Of a stretch of 35,247 bases of DNA, positions 11,212 to 22,825 are shown piece by piece; position 1 is the stretch's first letter; each line of letters opens with the position of its first letter. The stretch comes from Pezizomycotina sp. ARF18. Lineage: Eukaryota > Ascomycota. The DNA lies in the NCBI GenBank assembly GCA_002224055.1, contig AZLU01000045.1:71560-106806 (forward strand). Reading direction: 5' to 3'. Under the pieces are notes generated by a model. The model saw nothing but the letters and a program-made list of their open reading frames with translations, made no database searches and had not been told where the DNA came from. Position numbers and translations under genes: made by a program.

Positions 11212-13340
11212 ATAATAGTATATCGAACCCAGGGTATATCAAATGTCAGAAGGAGAAATAAAAAAGAAGGCCTGGAAAAAGTCTAGGTCACCTCCCCGCT
11301 CGATGGAAAAGAATAATACATGAAACTGGAGGCGAAAAGCGAACGTGAAATATATAAAAACGATAATAATCAAGAATATCAATAATTTTATAAATATAAA
11401 AATCTAAAATTTATATAAAATTAATAAAAATAAATCAGTAGTAATACCAAGGAAAAGAGAGAAGAAAAGAAATAAGAAGTATAAACTTTTTTTGGCGATG
11501 AATATGCACGTCGAGAACTATGCAGGCTCGATTCAAATTTTGATCCCGTGCCCTAAGTAGTGGAAGGGACATAAAGGCAACTTTCTTTCTTATCGGTTGA
11601 ACGACATATGATCTTATATCAAGCGTAGACGCTCCTTTCTCCGGGTAATGCGTAGACAATGTAGACCCGGGTATCAGAAGGAAAAAAAAAAAAGTCCTCG
11701 CGAATCATAAATCTTTGTTAGATCGATAAGATCAATATACTCATGACGGCCGGGAAACGGAGAAAAAGGAAGAGTCAACCTCGCCTTAAAAAACAAGATG
11801 TCCATGGGTACACTTTCTCGGAAATACAAGGGAATATAAAAGAGAAAAAAAGGATGTTTCACAAATATAAGAGCTCCCCTGCAATATCCCACGAGGACGA
11901 CAGACAACGATGACGACCAAAGGGAGAGATAGCAGGATTGTTTAGAAAGGAAACAGTACGTAAATATTATTACTCTTTCGATTAAAGGGAAACCATATAC
12001 GTATACTGACTCTTTCTTCATTTCTGCAGTTTGGTCTAACCAAGTACAAAGAGTACTGAGTCGTCCAGAAAGAACATGAAGTCCAGGGCAATAAAAATAA
12101 GTAAGGGAATTTAAAGTGAAAACGGAAGGGAAAAACAGTAAAAAGAAAGAAAAAGAAACGAAAACTCGTGGTAATAATCGTGGCAAGTGGTAACGAGAAA
12201 CGACATCTCGTTCCCTCATATTCCCGTCGATATGGGAAACCTTGAGCCAGAGTTAGCCCAGAAAAAAAAAAGAGAGAGAGAGAAAGCAAAGAAATGCCCT
12301 TAGCATCGGGTACGCACGGACTTCGGTTGTGCAGTACGGCGCTCGAAGGAAAAGGCCCCCCATCGTACGACGGAGAGCAAACCAATGCTTATGCGGGTTA
12401 AGGTAAAAGACTCACAAATCCTCGTCTCCAAATTGGTAGACCCTCAACAAGAGATTGTCGACAGGCAAGACATACTGCAGCAAGCAAGCAGGTCAAAAAG
12501 CTCCCCTTCTTTCCTTCTCTCTTTTTTATTTTTCTTATTTTTAAATAAATATAATATGATATTTTGGACCATTATTTTCCTTCGTGCCCCACGTGCACAT
12601 CACCAAAAACATACCTAATGTGTGTCTGATAGCCATTTTAGCTAGGACGCCCGCATCCCCCCGGAGATATTTAGGTATTGCTATCGAAGCCAATTTTGCA
12701 GAACGTCCAATCGGCCGTGTCGAACATGGGAGACGGCTTGATATGATATGCCTCTTGAATAATCATTTCCTAAATGATATTAGAACGGGAAGGGGGTGAC
12801 AGAAATTTGTGAGGAGAAAAAAAAAAAAAAAAAAAAAAAGAAATAAAGAAAGAGAAAGAAAAAGAAAACATAATAATATAAAATCATAAGAGAGGGGAAA
12901 AAGAAACAAAAAAGAAAGGACTAAATGATGGCAAATGATTAGAGACATCGAGTGTGGAATCGGGGAAGAGAAACGATCGTATGCTGCGTTTGAGAATAGG
13001 GACGGCAGGCAAGGTCCGGCCGTCCGTAGGCGCCGCCGCTAGAGGTCTTGCGAAATATCACAGGGGAAAGGACAGAGGAGATACCAGCCCGGTACTTTTC
13101 TATCGAATGGTGGGTCAGCAGGTAATGGATCAGTGAAGAGATTACAATAATAACAAAAAGTAAAACAAGAAAACAACAAAAGAGGTATATTGGGTAAGGT
13201 AGGATAATATTAGAAAAATAAAAATAACAAAATAAAAATAAAATGGAAATAACGAAAATAATAATAATAGATAACTATTACGAAGTAGGCAATAAAACGC
13301 CTAAAAAGAAAAAAGGAAGAGCTAGGTTCCCATTTCAAAA

Positions 13341-13870
13341 ATGACGGTAGCACAAGAGGATTACGAAACCTGTGGGCTCTTTGACTTGAGGGCTGTCCGA
13401 AGCGACGGTACCATCGTTGAAGGACCAATATCAATGTATTTGAAGGGAGCCCAGGTCCTGAGTCTTAGGCCAATACGGGCTTCTCGTTGGCCAGTCGTCT
13501 CAATTGCGATGGATCAACAGAGCCAAAAAAAGGAAACACCACTGCCACAATTTTTTTCAAGAGCATGAAAAAAGAGGGCGAACCGGTGGGGAGTGTTTCC
13601 AAGCTTGGGGGTACCAAGGGTGATGGGGTACATGCAGCTTGAGCAAACGGGTTCGTCCCAACATGCGCACAAGCACGGTAGTGTGTTATATATGCCATTG
13701 CCGGGGGTATCAACCATGTCCTTAGGGGATTGAATCCAGCAGGAGAGGTTGAGCCATGGATGGGAGGGATCCCCCCCTTCTGCCCTCTAAAGGAAAGAAA
13801 AGAAAAAAGTTCTCTCCCATCTAGCTGCAGAATTGCAAGACATCCACTCCCACACCAAAAAATTTTGGTA
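13341..13870 (+). other. Weak coding-like stretch, unidentified
   Basis: A plus-strand frame opens with MTVAQEDYETCGLFDLRA at 13341 and stays open for 75 codons. An overlapping frame then carries on to about 13870 with three closely placed stops, a pattern similar to the frameshifted genes elsewhere here. Codon usage is balanced compared with the A-rich flanks. I recognise no family or motif, and opposite-strand frames over the same bases are equally open, so this may be chance. Confidence 0.2.
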
Positions 13871-14432
13871 GTATGAGCGCTGAGTGCTGAGAATCGTGAA
13901 GACTCGATATCGTCAAGAAGAGACTCGAAATAGAGCGAAAAGGCTCTCGAGCATATCTTCTCAATTATTCTGCCGATTTGAGCTGATTACCGGACGCCTA
14001 AGGCAAATTTATGCAATGCAAGGACACGATTGCTGAGTATTTTTGTTTTGGGCGTAGTAATTTTTGTTGTTGTCCTTGCATGCATGCTGGCAGTTTACTA
14101 GACGAAATCGGTCCACCTGCAGGTCCGACCATAGCACAAGAAAATCTAGGGAAGAAAAATTCAACCTTAGCAAAAGAATACGTGAGAGCTCGAACGTGTT
14201 AGTGATGAAATAGTAAATGAAAGTTATTGAAAATGTTCATGCCTGTTGGTTCGACACTTTCATCTTCATCTTTCGGCGTTTTCGAGTGTTGAACGATCAA
14301 AAACATCGCTTTTCAATGATCACGGTCGGCATCACCACGAAAAAATCGTCTAAAAACAACATTTACTCAACAAAACGGATATCAAAATGTTACGAAACCT
14401 GTCTGGATTCCTCCCGAGCTTTCCTGGATCCT

Positions 14433-17400
14433 TTAGACATTGAAAAGTACGAAACCGCCTGGAGCTGAAGCCGAATAAGGCCGTTGTTTAGTATAGAGTG
14501 CTCGAAAATGGGTCGGAGATCGCTCAATTGCAATGAAAACCATGTCAAACCTCCTAAAGTCTTATAGATGCTCTCTGATATCGTCCTCGTCGCCTTCTGC
14601 CTTCGCGATCGGTTCTATTGTACGTGGATGTCGCTTATGGTTCCGGTTTTGTGGTGTTTTGCTGGGTGGTCCTTGTTCGAGTGATCGTGTTCGTAGGGAG
14701 GTTTTGTTGTTTCTTTGGCGACGTGTTCGAGAAGATCAGGGACACGTTCCTTTGTTACATGGTTTCCTATATTGAAAGATTCAAAAGATATTAATAGACT
14801 GAAACGGCGAGAAAAGTACGTGGTTAAAGATCGAAATAGTTTGGATAAGATAAGACTGCTTGTCGCCGGAAGAGGAGGACCGCGGAGTCGTATCCCTTAT
14901 CAGCTAGAGTCTTCTGTAAAAAGAACAACATACTTGTACATAGCATCCCAAAAAGTCCTGAGAAACGATCGCAGAAGGATGTTGTCCGTTAAATCGTGTC
15001 CGTACAAGAGAGATTTGAGAGGGGAGATGTTCTGATAGAGGCTGTTGACGGACTTGTGCCTCCAGTCTGTTGCGATCTTCCTCGACCCCCTCTTTTCGCG
15101 ATCGTGAAGATTAAACAAACATAGCAGGCTTACCGTTGAGCACCATGAACCCTTCTCGAAGCCTTCCACCATGATGAGAGACACCTTTTCGACTCCTTTA
15201 ACCCTGCCGTATCGTTAATGTCGTTGCGAAAACGGTGATACTGAATACCCGGTGCGCCCGTGGAACGCCTTTGCGAGAGAGAAACATAGAGTAATCCTAA
15301 GGTTAGTCCCTTCTTCTCCGAATTAACACGCGAGATCTCTTTAGACGGTCAGTACGATTGCTTGGGGGCATTATCAATGATAATATGGAGATATACTCTC
15401 GAAAATTTGGCATCTAGAGGTCATGGAGGAGGATTTCTTGCGCAGGTAATGTGAAATCTTGCTTACGCTCTCATTGTTTTGACTCCTCCGCCTTCGAAAA
15501 TCACCCAGGATCCGTGAACATACCGCCTCGCATCGCCAGAAGTTACTGCCGCCTTAAATCATTCGAAACCGACCGGATATCGAGAAATATTGTCCGAATA
15601 TGCGTTCCATGGTTACATATAGTCCCGAAGTGCGATAAGATCCGAAAAAACGTCGCTTCCAGTGCCCTTCGTATCAACCTCCCTATCCTAGGCAAAGTAT
15701 AACCTTCCGGATAGTCAATCAAGGAACATCTACAAAGATCTCTTCCATGTTATCGAAGATTAACATCTGTTTACTTGGTTGAGGACGGAAGAAAGGCTAC
15801 ACTTACATAGATTTAGATAGAATTTTCCTCATTCTGGTTGCGTGTTTGGAGGTAGAGAAGCGGTATCTGCGATATACTCCACCGTTCCCACCTCTTAGCA
15901 GTGTGTATTAGAGTCTTAGTATTCATGGCGTATCATGCGGTGATAGTTTAGATACCTGTAATGTTTCAGAGCGCTCATTAGCAAAGTCTTTCGGCTTCAA
16001 TCACTCTACGGAACCTCTTCGACGTCCTTACACATCGTCTTACCAGTGTCTTCGTTCCTCTTCGCTGTTTCTTCGAGGCCGGCGGCTAAGTCTCTATCGT
16101 CACCTTATACTTCGCCGTCCGTATTCACCGACAACCTTAGAACTCGCTTTGACAGTGCTTCAGTGTTTCTTTTCGATTTCCTCTCTTCATGTCAACTTTC
16201 GGCATTTGGGGGGTTTTTATTTGATGCCTCTTCCTCAATCCTTTCGCAGCGCTCTTCCCGAGACTATTTTGGCCTACACGAAGTTCTAATAGCCCCGCAT
16301 CACCATCTTGTCTTCTTAATAACGTTCCTTTGAACGTTGTTATATCTTAGGATGCCATCGTCTTTCCCTATTTCAAGTCGCGCGACTCATTCAATGGCTT
16401 TTATCCTCGTTTGATACCCTTCATTGTGAGACTCGCGCTCCTTCAGTCACGCCTATGTTTTTCTCGTGATACCGCGTCTTACTCTCCTCAAGCGTCCTTG
16501 CCCTCGCCTTCTCATAGAACGCCTCTCTTTTAGGGTATACGGGCTGCTTCTCTTTACCTTTTGAACATCTTTTTGTCTTCGCTTCCTGCCTTTCCAACCC
16601 TGGTAAGGGTTATTCACTTTCTGTCGGGAGCGATTTGGCCTTAGTTATGATCACTTCACGGCCGACTTCCGTATCCTCATTCCGCGTCTCGTACTTCCAT
16701 CATCTTTTACAGACGCCTACATAGATTTCTTTTGTGCCTCTTGTATGCATCTCTTTTTAATCATAAAGTTCTCTTCGCCATAGACATTCATCCTTTTGCG
16801 TCTTTGCTCTTTCAAACTGTTATTCTTCTGTTCAGGTTCGTATCCTTGGAGATTGCAACCTTGAACCATCACTCTTCAAACTCATGCTCCTCAGGCCCCT
16901 TTGACCTTTTAGCTCTTGATCTCCATGCTCCTCTTTAGGCTCTTGTTCTTTTGGCCCTTCGGATACTTGTTTATACCTCGCTGGTGTAATATTCTTTTCA
17001 GAAACTTCTTCCTATAAACTCTTTTCTCCGAAAATTTCATCTTTCACACTCTCCTCGTCTTCAGTTCGCTGCTTAGCAGAGAATCTCGCGTACCATCTTT
17101 TTTTCATTTTCAGTCCTTTTCTTCCAGCTCCCGAAACCCCTGCTTTTGCCTCATCTCCGTCTGGTTACTCTTTCATTGTTCTTCTTTACTGCGTTAACTT
17201 TTTTCTTTCTCTTCCCTCCGCTTCTCCTTTCGCTGTTTCTCTCTTCTGGCCCCTCCCTATCTCTCCTTGCAGGGCCTCTGTTCCTTTTTGAGTTCTCTTC
17301 TCTTTAGCCTTTCTCCTCCAGTCCTCAGATACTTCAGACCCCTTCTTTAGTTCTGCTTTGAACTCGTATTCAGATCCCTTTCGTTTTCTTCGTACTGTTT

Positions 17401-19348
17401 CCCAGGTTATTCCCCTCAAATTGGACGCTTCTCCGGTTACAAGAACTCCTACTCTTGAAATCTGTCCTCTTCAGAAAGCCTCCAGCGTCCTTTTTTCTCT
17501 TTCCTCGCAGGTATCTCATGTTTTTCTTTCGAAGGATCTTCTGAAAATTCTCTCCACTCTCCTCTCTTTCTCATAAGTTCAGATCTTGCTCAGTTCCCTC
17601 TTATTCTTCAAGTTTCCATCGTCATCCTCATCGGGTTTAATCCTCTGTCAGCTTCAGTGCAGGGCATGAGGCTTCCGAGCCAGCCCTGAGAGACTAGACT
17701 AAATCTCTATTCTTCCCTGAACACGCGTAGACAGCGTATGCTCTTGCCCAGAAGTCTTTGTCGCCCTCCAGGCTCAGCACGTGGCCTCTCACCCCTTTTT
17801 CCCTTTCAAAATATCGTGTTTTGCTCCCCTGAGTTGCGTACTGCTTTGTTTCAAGGCCCGATCCAATGCTTTTGGTCCTTCTTACATGAAAAGATTTGAT
17901 CAAACATCAAGACCTTTGAGCGTAGAAGGTTTGATCTGTTGTCGACCTTGCCGCCAGTACGATGACTCTGGGGCCCCGAACACTCCGTCGTTTTGCTTCA
18001 CCCTAGCCTCTTCGGGCGCTCTTATGGATGAGTGATTGCTCGTCATCCCACGCTGCCTTCAAGACCGGGGCGGAATGAGTCCTTTTAGTCGTCGAGTTTT
18101 GCTTGCACCAACTATTATTCGATTGTCATCCATCATTAGGGTACTTCGTACATTCGAAGTTCCAGCGCCCATTTGCTTCGTTGCGTTATATACGGATTTG
18201 TTCTCCCTCCTTCCTCCTCTCCCGTTGGTTTCTTGCCAACCCTGCCATTTTCTTCATTAACCCTCGTTCAAGGGATCGAAATGGCACACTGACTAGCCTC
18301 TGCGTGATCAGTGTCCGGACTATGCCAATAGTGATCCGAAAGCCTTCTGACAGTTGAATCGTCGGCGCAAAGACGCTGCAAAAATACGGGGTCTTACTTG
18401 TCGAAGGTCCAGCGGTGCTTTGAATAGTCCGTCAATCCTAAGGTAGCTGGACGTACTTCCGTTGAAACCTTCCGAGAGGGCAATGTCACCGCGAGATTGT
18501 CCGGGAAGACCGAACAAAGGCAAGAGCCTACGTCTTCTCAATGCAAAGTTCCCACATGGCCCAAAGACAGAACATTTCCAATAAGGAATCATCACCAAAC
18601 CGGCGATACGTTGCGAAGCCTATTCCCGCTACAGAGCAACAAAGATGTGCTTTGGAAAGGTGCACCATTTCGATTGGGTATCTCCAAGCCAGCTTTGATT
18701 CCTTCCGCAAGGGAGTACACTGCAGATATATTTTACCTTTGGGGGAAACGCAGATGCGGTGAGGGAGTCAGGAAGCAATATCTCAAGCTGTGAGGGACGT
18801 TGCAGTGAACGGCGGCTCTAACATTCACATTAACAAAGTGAATACAAAGTCGCTCTAGCAACATCAGGCCGCAGCAGATTTCATATTATTACGAGAAGCC
18901 GCATTTTGGACCCTAATAGGCGTCACAATGCCGTCAAATGCCCCGAAATAGAGCCAAGCAAAAGCGACGTTGGCTCATTTTGGCGTCTTGTTGAGGGTGG
19001 CACTTTCCTTTCATAAAGGGTGTTTTCACTGCCCGATATTTGTTCTTCCATCAAAATACGATAGCATCAAAGCAATATGAAGAAGTCTTCAATGCTTTCG
19101 GAAGTCTCTGTAGTATACAGAGATATCCCATCCTGATCGGTGAACAGATACGCATCCGCAAACTTTTATGAGTGGAAAATCAGTGCCTGTGCAATATACA
19201 TTTCCTGTGCTTTCAATACCCTTTCTCACCAATTTTGAGGAGTTAGCATGAGTGAGCGATATCGTTTAGCAGATACTAGGCGTTTGAATGCTTACTGTTG
19301 AGCCTTGTTTGTTCTCTGAACAGTCAGTGTTATCGCGACGTCCTCCAT
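14433..19348 (-). CDS. Unidentified long charged protein, fragmented frames
   Basis: Function unknown. The minus strand carries a near-continuous series of open segments in switching frames, unlike the spacers. A candidate start at 19348 (MEDVAITLTVQRTNKAQQ) runs to a GTAAGC donor at 19295, with a TGCTAACT branch-like site downstream. Later segments include FADAYLFTDQDGISLYTTE (about 19165-19110), SQRRFAWLYFGAFDGIVTP (about 18975-18920), APESSYWRQGRQQIKPSTL (about 17975-17915), then a very Lys/Glu/Arg-rich part at about 17640-16860, and more globular segments such as DYPEGYTLPRIGRLIRRAL (about 15715-15660) and GHDLTDNILLRSFLRTFWDA (about 15000-14945). A segment beginning VPDLLEHVAKETTKPP lies at about 14740-14690, and the last open piece stops at 14433; another candidate stop is at 14824. 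Interruptions resemble the single-base losses in the known genes. I cannot place it in a family; several exons are likely. Confidence 0.42.
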
Positions 19349-20318
19349 CGCGATAGGTTCGGGAGTGACGTCGGAGGGTTAGTAAACAATCTTACTGTCC
19401 ATCTACCTGTTTCTCAGACTCTATCTTTGTTTTAAATTAGCTCGCCATACTCCTCTCTCCGAGGCGATTCCGATGACACCAGAAACATAGGAGAGAACGA
19501 GGAGGAAATAGGAGTTGAATGGCATGGGTAGTGGCATCGAAATGTCCGGAATTCCCATATCTCCAAAAATCCCCTGTTGCGCGGCAGATCGGCGGAGGAA
19601 GCGGGAAACAATCCTATTGCAGGAATTTAGAAAGGGAGGGAAGAGAAAAGGACACACGAAACAGCGGGCCGTCCCTTGACGATAAACAAACGGTCGGTAA
19701 CGAAAATGCCCGAAGAAGCACCTAAAAGTAATGCGCATTTGAGCAGAAGAGAACATGAAACGAAGAACAGAAGGACCAAGAGTTAATCCGAGTTGTTCGC
19801 GATGAACGACAGCGTTGAAATGCTGATGTAAAATGAGGAGTTGTATAGAGTAAAAGGGTTGTTGGTGCGGGGTTGATGAGGGAATGTCGCATTACTTTGC
19901 CGCATTTTTATTTAATGGCCTTCCCTCTCCTCATCGAGATCGCCTAATTCGGTGACTTTGTGTCGTCCGAAAAAAACAAATAAAAAAGGAGATTTTAAAA
20001 ATAAAAAAGCGACTCATTCGGTTGCGACCATACAAATAAAGACAATAAAAGGGAAAATAAATAAATAAAATAAATAAATAATAAATAAAATAACAAATAC
20101 TTGCAATGTTCAACTACTTGATCAATAACTCTAATGAGAATATTATTTTGTTTAAATATTTCTCATCACGACTTTCCGTCTACCGTCGGTATTTCATCTC
20201 ACCAGATGCTATTTGCTTTTCTCATCTGGAAGCGCCATTAGTTTATAAAACATTTTTCTCGACTCTCCACGACCCAGTAACTATATCTGTCATATCATCT
20301 GCAGTCATCCTCTTCCGA
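19349..20318. promoter_or_regulatory. Shared upstream region of two divergent unidentified genes
   Basis: About 1 kb separates the candidate starts of the minus-strand gene (19348) and the plus-strand gene (about 20319), so it should hold both promoters. It contains an AAAT/AAATA-type microsatellite at 20054-20092. An open stretch at 19421-19756 exists on both strands and I do not regard it as a gene. Confidence 0.4.
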
Positions 20319-22324
20319 ATGCGGCGGTTTGCTTGAGCTCTTTGCGGCGGAAGAGGGCGACAAATATAAGTCGCCTAAAATACTCGAAGAAGGAACCAAT
20401 CCAACTGCGCAAAACAATGAGGTCGAGTCCTCCTCCTCCGACGGGGACCTCCGCGGGGGAGGGAGAGTCCTCACTAGGTCAAACTGGGCCATCAGAGGAG
20501 CAGAGACGGCGCGATACACTGATGCTTGTTCACGCATCGGCACCAGTAACGAACAAGGCAGATGAGGCGCATCGTGCGCTTGGGTTCAATTACTGGGATT
20601 TTCAAGGACCAGATACAAGCTGCTAGAAAAGCGACACGAAAGAACACTGAAAACGAGCAGCAGTCAAATCTCGTCGCGCAGTCCAGCCGCCTTCGTCGAT
20701 CTTCCAGCAGTCCGTGGTTTATCATCACCACCACATACGCACGGAAAGCCAAGATGGCACTACGAGGTTACGAGCACTTACGGCGGTAGCATGACGGAGT
20801 ATTTTATGAGTTCGGCATTGGACCCAAGAGCAAAAGAGGCGCTGGGTTTTCAGGTCGGGAGTTTCGGTCATTCGGATGAAGAGTCGGCGAGAGTTCAAGA
20901 AAGAGACGAAAGGTCGACGAAAACTTGCCACCTGCGCGTGTCCTGGTTCCTGGATCGCCTGGTAAGCTTGATAGCACAAAAGGGAACCTCTTTTTTCTTT
21001 TTTTTTTCCCCCTTGACGTAACTATCTACTATTGGAGTCAAGTTTATCATCCCTTGAATTCCTTTTGGATTTTCGCAACCTCCATTGGCACAATGGACAG
21101 CCGAAGGATTAGCCAGCGCAAAACCCGACGAGTCTATCATGCTTTCGGGTACACCTTCGAAGATTTCTGATCTCGAACCACAGATAATCCTATCCAGCGT
21201 TATCAAACCCTGAATCGCAGTCGAGAATTGAAAGCTCGGCAAAAGTGGTAGCGGCGGAAGAAGAGCCAGTGTCGCCGCACAAGTCTCGCAGAGCACACAA
21301 GTCACTATACTTTCGTCTGCGGAAATTCCTGATTCGCAGCCTTCCTACAAAGCGTCATCAGGGTCAAACAATTCTGAGAGACACAAGGAAACACGAATGA
21401 AGATTCCGTACCTGAAACTCCCGCACGGACCTGAAGGCTGCCGAAGGGAACACATCCAGTGAAAGCATTCTTACAGGCTTCCCTGGCAACTGTGTACGAG
21501 ACGCCACTTCCCAATAAACCCACAACCTCGCCTGCTACCAATGAATATCGTTTTAAGAAAGCGGCTCCAAACTCTGAGTCGCTCAGTCCGCTCAGCTCGC
21601 TTTCAGCCTCCCTGCCTTCCACTGGAGCATCACCGAACTCCACCCTTCACGGTTTCCGCTGTTTACGGGAAAGCGCCGCAAAGGAAAACTTTGTTGGATC
21701 TCTTACGAAAACAAGCTCGAACTGAGGCCGACAAGCACACCTCCCCCGCCGAAGAACTTTCCATAGACCATTTCATTGCGTCTCCTCCGGATCCCGATAT
21801 CGACTCGAATCCTCGCAACATCACTAGCACGATGAAGTGTATTATCAAGAAGAGTCCGAGGGTCCTTATACATTTCCAGCCAACCTTAGGAAGCGCGAGC
21901 TATCCGCTTTCGAGCGGGTTATTGGCGGGTAGATTTACGAAAATGGTCAAAGGAGTGCACGTTGTGAGCAAGTCCGGGAACGTGGAACGCAAATCGCTTT
22001 CAGACCGAAAACTTCACTTTTGGAAGCAGCTCACCGATCACGTCAAGGCGGGGCGACTAGGCGAGACAAGAGTCTTCTTTGAAGACCACCACGAGGGCTC
22101 CGGGGACGGTTATGGCGACATTATTCGTATATACTGTTATGGGGAAGCTGTCATACACGTGAGTTGTCGACTGCGTTGGTTTTATCAAAAATCGGGTCTT
22201 GTTTTTTCTTATACTAACGAATAAGTAGATATGGGTCGCTCTATTCATTTTGAGTGAGAGGGCAATCGCCTATTCAGATCTCGAGTGGATAGATTCTGCA
22301 GGAAATGCCATCATCGTTATGTAA
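20319..22324 (+). CDS. Unidentified protein: Ser-rich N-terminus, compact C-terminal domain
   Basis: Function unknown. The C-terminal part is the best-supported: an uninterrupted frame from 21541 runs to a GTGAGT donor at 22159, a textbook TACTAAC branch site at 22212-22218 and a TAG acceptor ending 22228 (70-bp phase-0 intron). The second exon then encodes IWVALFILSERAIAYSDLEW and more, to a TAA at 22322-22324. The last 130 residues (from MKCIIKKSPRVLIHFQPTL at 21832) look folded; GDIIRIYCYG followed by HIWVALFIL faintly recalls the C2 domain of PTEN-like proteins, but I find no phosphatase HCxxGxxR motif. Upstream, 20.3-21.5 kb is Ser/Arg/Glu-rich and likely disordered, with frame switches (one near 21210 is cured by one extra C). 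A GTAAGC at 20962 may start another intron. The start near 20319 is a guess. Confidence 0.5.
22159..22228 (+). other. Spliceosomal intron with canonical branch site
   Basis: GTGAGT donor, TACTAAC at 22212-22218 and TAG acceptor, 70 bp, phase 0. Joining the flanks reads AVIH|IWVALF without a stop, while reading through changes frame and ends soon after. Confidence 0.8.
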
Positions 22325-22825
22325 AGTGCTTTTTTGGTTTAATAAGAAAGCCTTTACCCGTTACATTTACACCCATTTTATACCCGCTTTTCCTTCCCGA
22401 CACTCTTATGCCCCATAGTTTCTTTTAATAGTTTATTTTTGCTTTTCTTCTTTCCTTCCTTCGTTGGGTTGTTTTACTCTCTTTTTTCCTAAGGATGGTT
22501 TTTATTTTACCACGATTATGTGTAGTTTTTGCAAGAGCGCAGAGGAGTTTGTCTTTTATTTTCGTTTTCTATACTAATGTGTTTTACGATGGGTATTTAA
22601 AGTTGGGTAATGTCCTCGAATTTCAGAGCCATTCTACCGGGGCCCTTATATATTTATATTTCCTAGTTACCACAACGGAATTGCTGTTTGGCGTCTTTTC
22701 TAGTTTTTTTTTTTTTCTGAGCTTTTACGGTGGCTTAAAATCAATATCGAAGGATCCACTAGTGCTCTTGCAATAATGCGATCACAATATAATTCAATGA
22801 TGAAACTGCCGGAATTAAATCGCTA
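22325..22825. other. Convergent 3' spacer
   Basis: T-rich on the plus strand and without a recognisable frame. It separates the stops of two converging genes, so it should hold both 3' untranslated regions and polyadenylation sites. Confidence 0.5.

Larger units (their letters stand above)
8369..13340. other. Homopolymer-rich spacer without a supported gene
   Basis: This 5-kb stretch is T-rich up to about 9.8 kb and A-rich after about 10.7 kb, with runs of 26 T (9497-9522) and 26 A (10745-10770). Open stretches are short, compositionally biased and unlike any family I recognise. Slightly more balanced islands at about 12380-12480, 12620-12800 and 12950-13130 contain open plus-strand frames of 40-60 codons, too little to call a gene. 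The first few hundred bases presumably hold the HAP2 3' untranslated region. Confidence 0.55.

Noticed and set aside
11674-12385. Minus-strand frames of 181 and 147 codons, hydrophobic
   Set aside because: They are rich in Phe/Leu/Ser from translated purine tracts, overlap each other in different frames and show no family motif or convincing start context.
14433-19348. Degenerate retrotransposon or RIP-mutated repeat
   Set aside because: I saw no reverse transcriptase, integrase or transposase motif, no terminal repeats and no strong loss of C or gain of TA expected from RIP; the charged protein-like frames fit a host gene better.
20319-22324. Active PTEN/TEP1 phosphatase
   Set aside because: The C-terminal segment recalls a tensin-type C2 domain but no HCxxGxxR active-site motif was found in any frame upstream.
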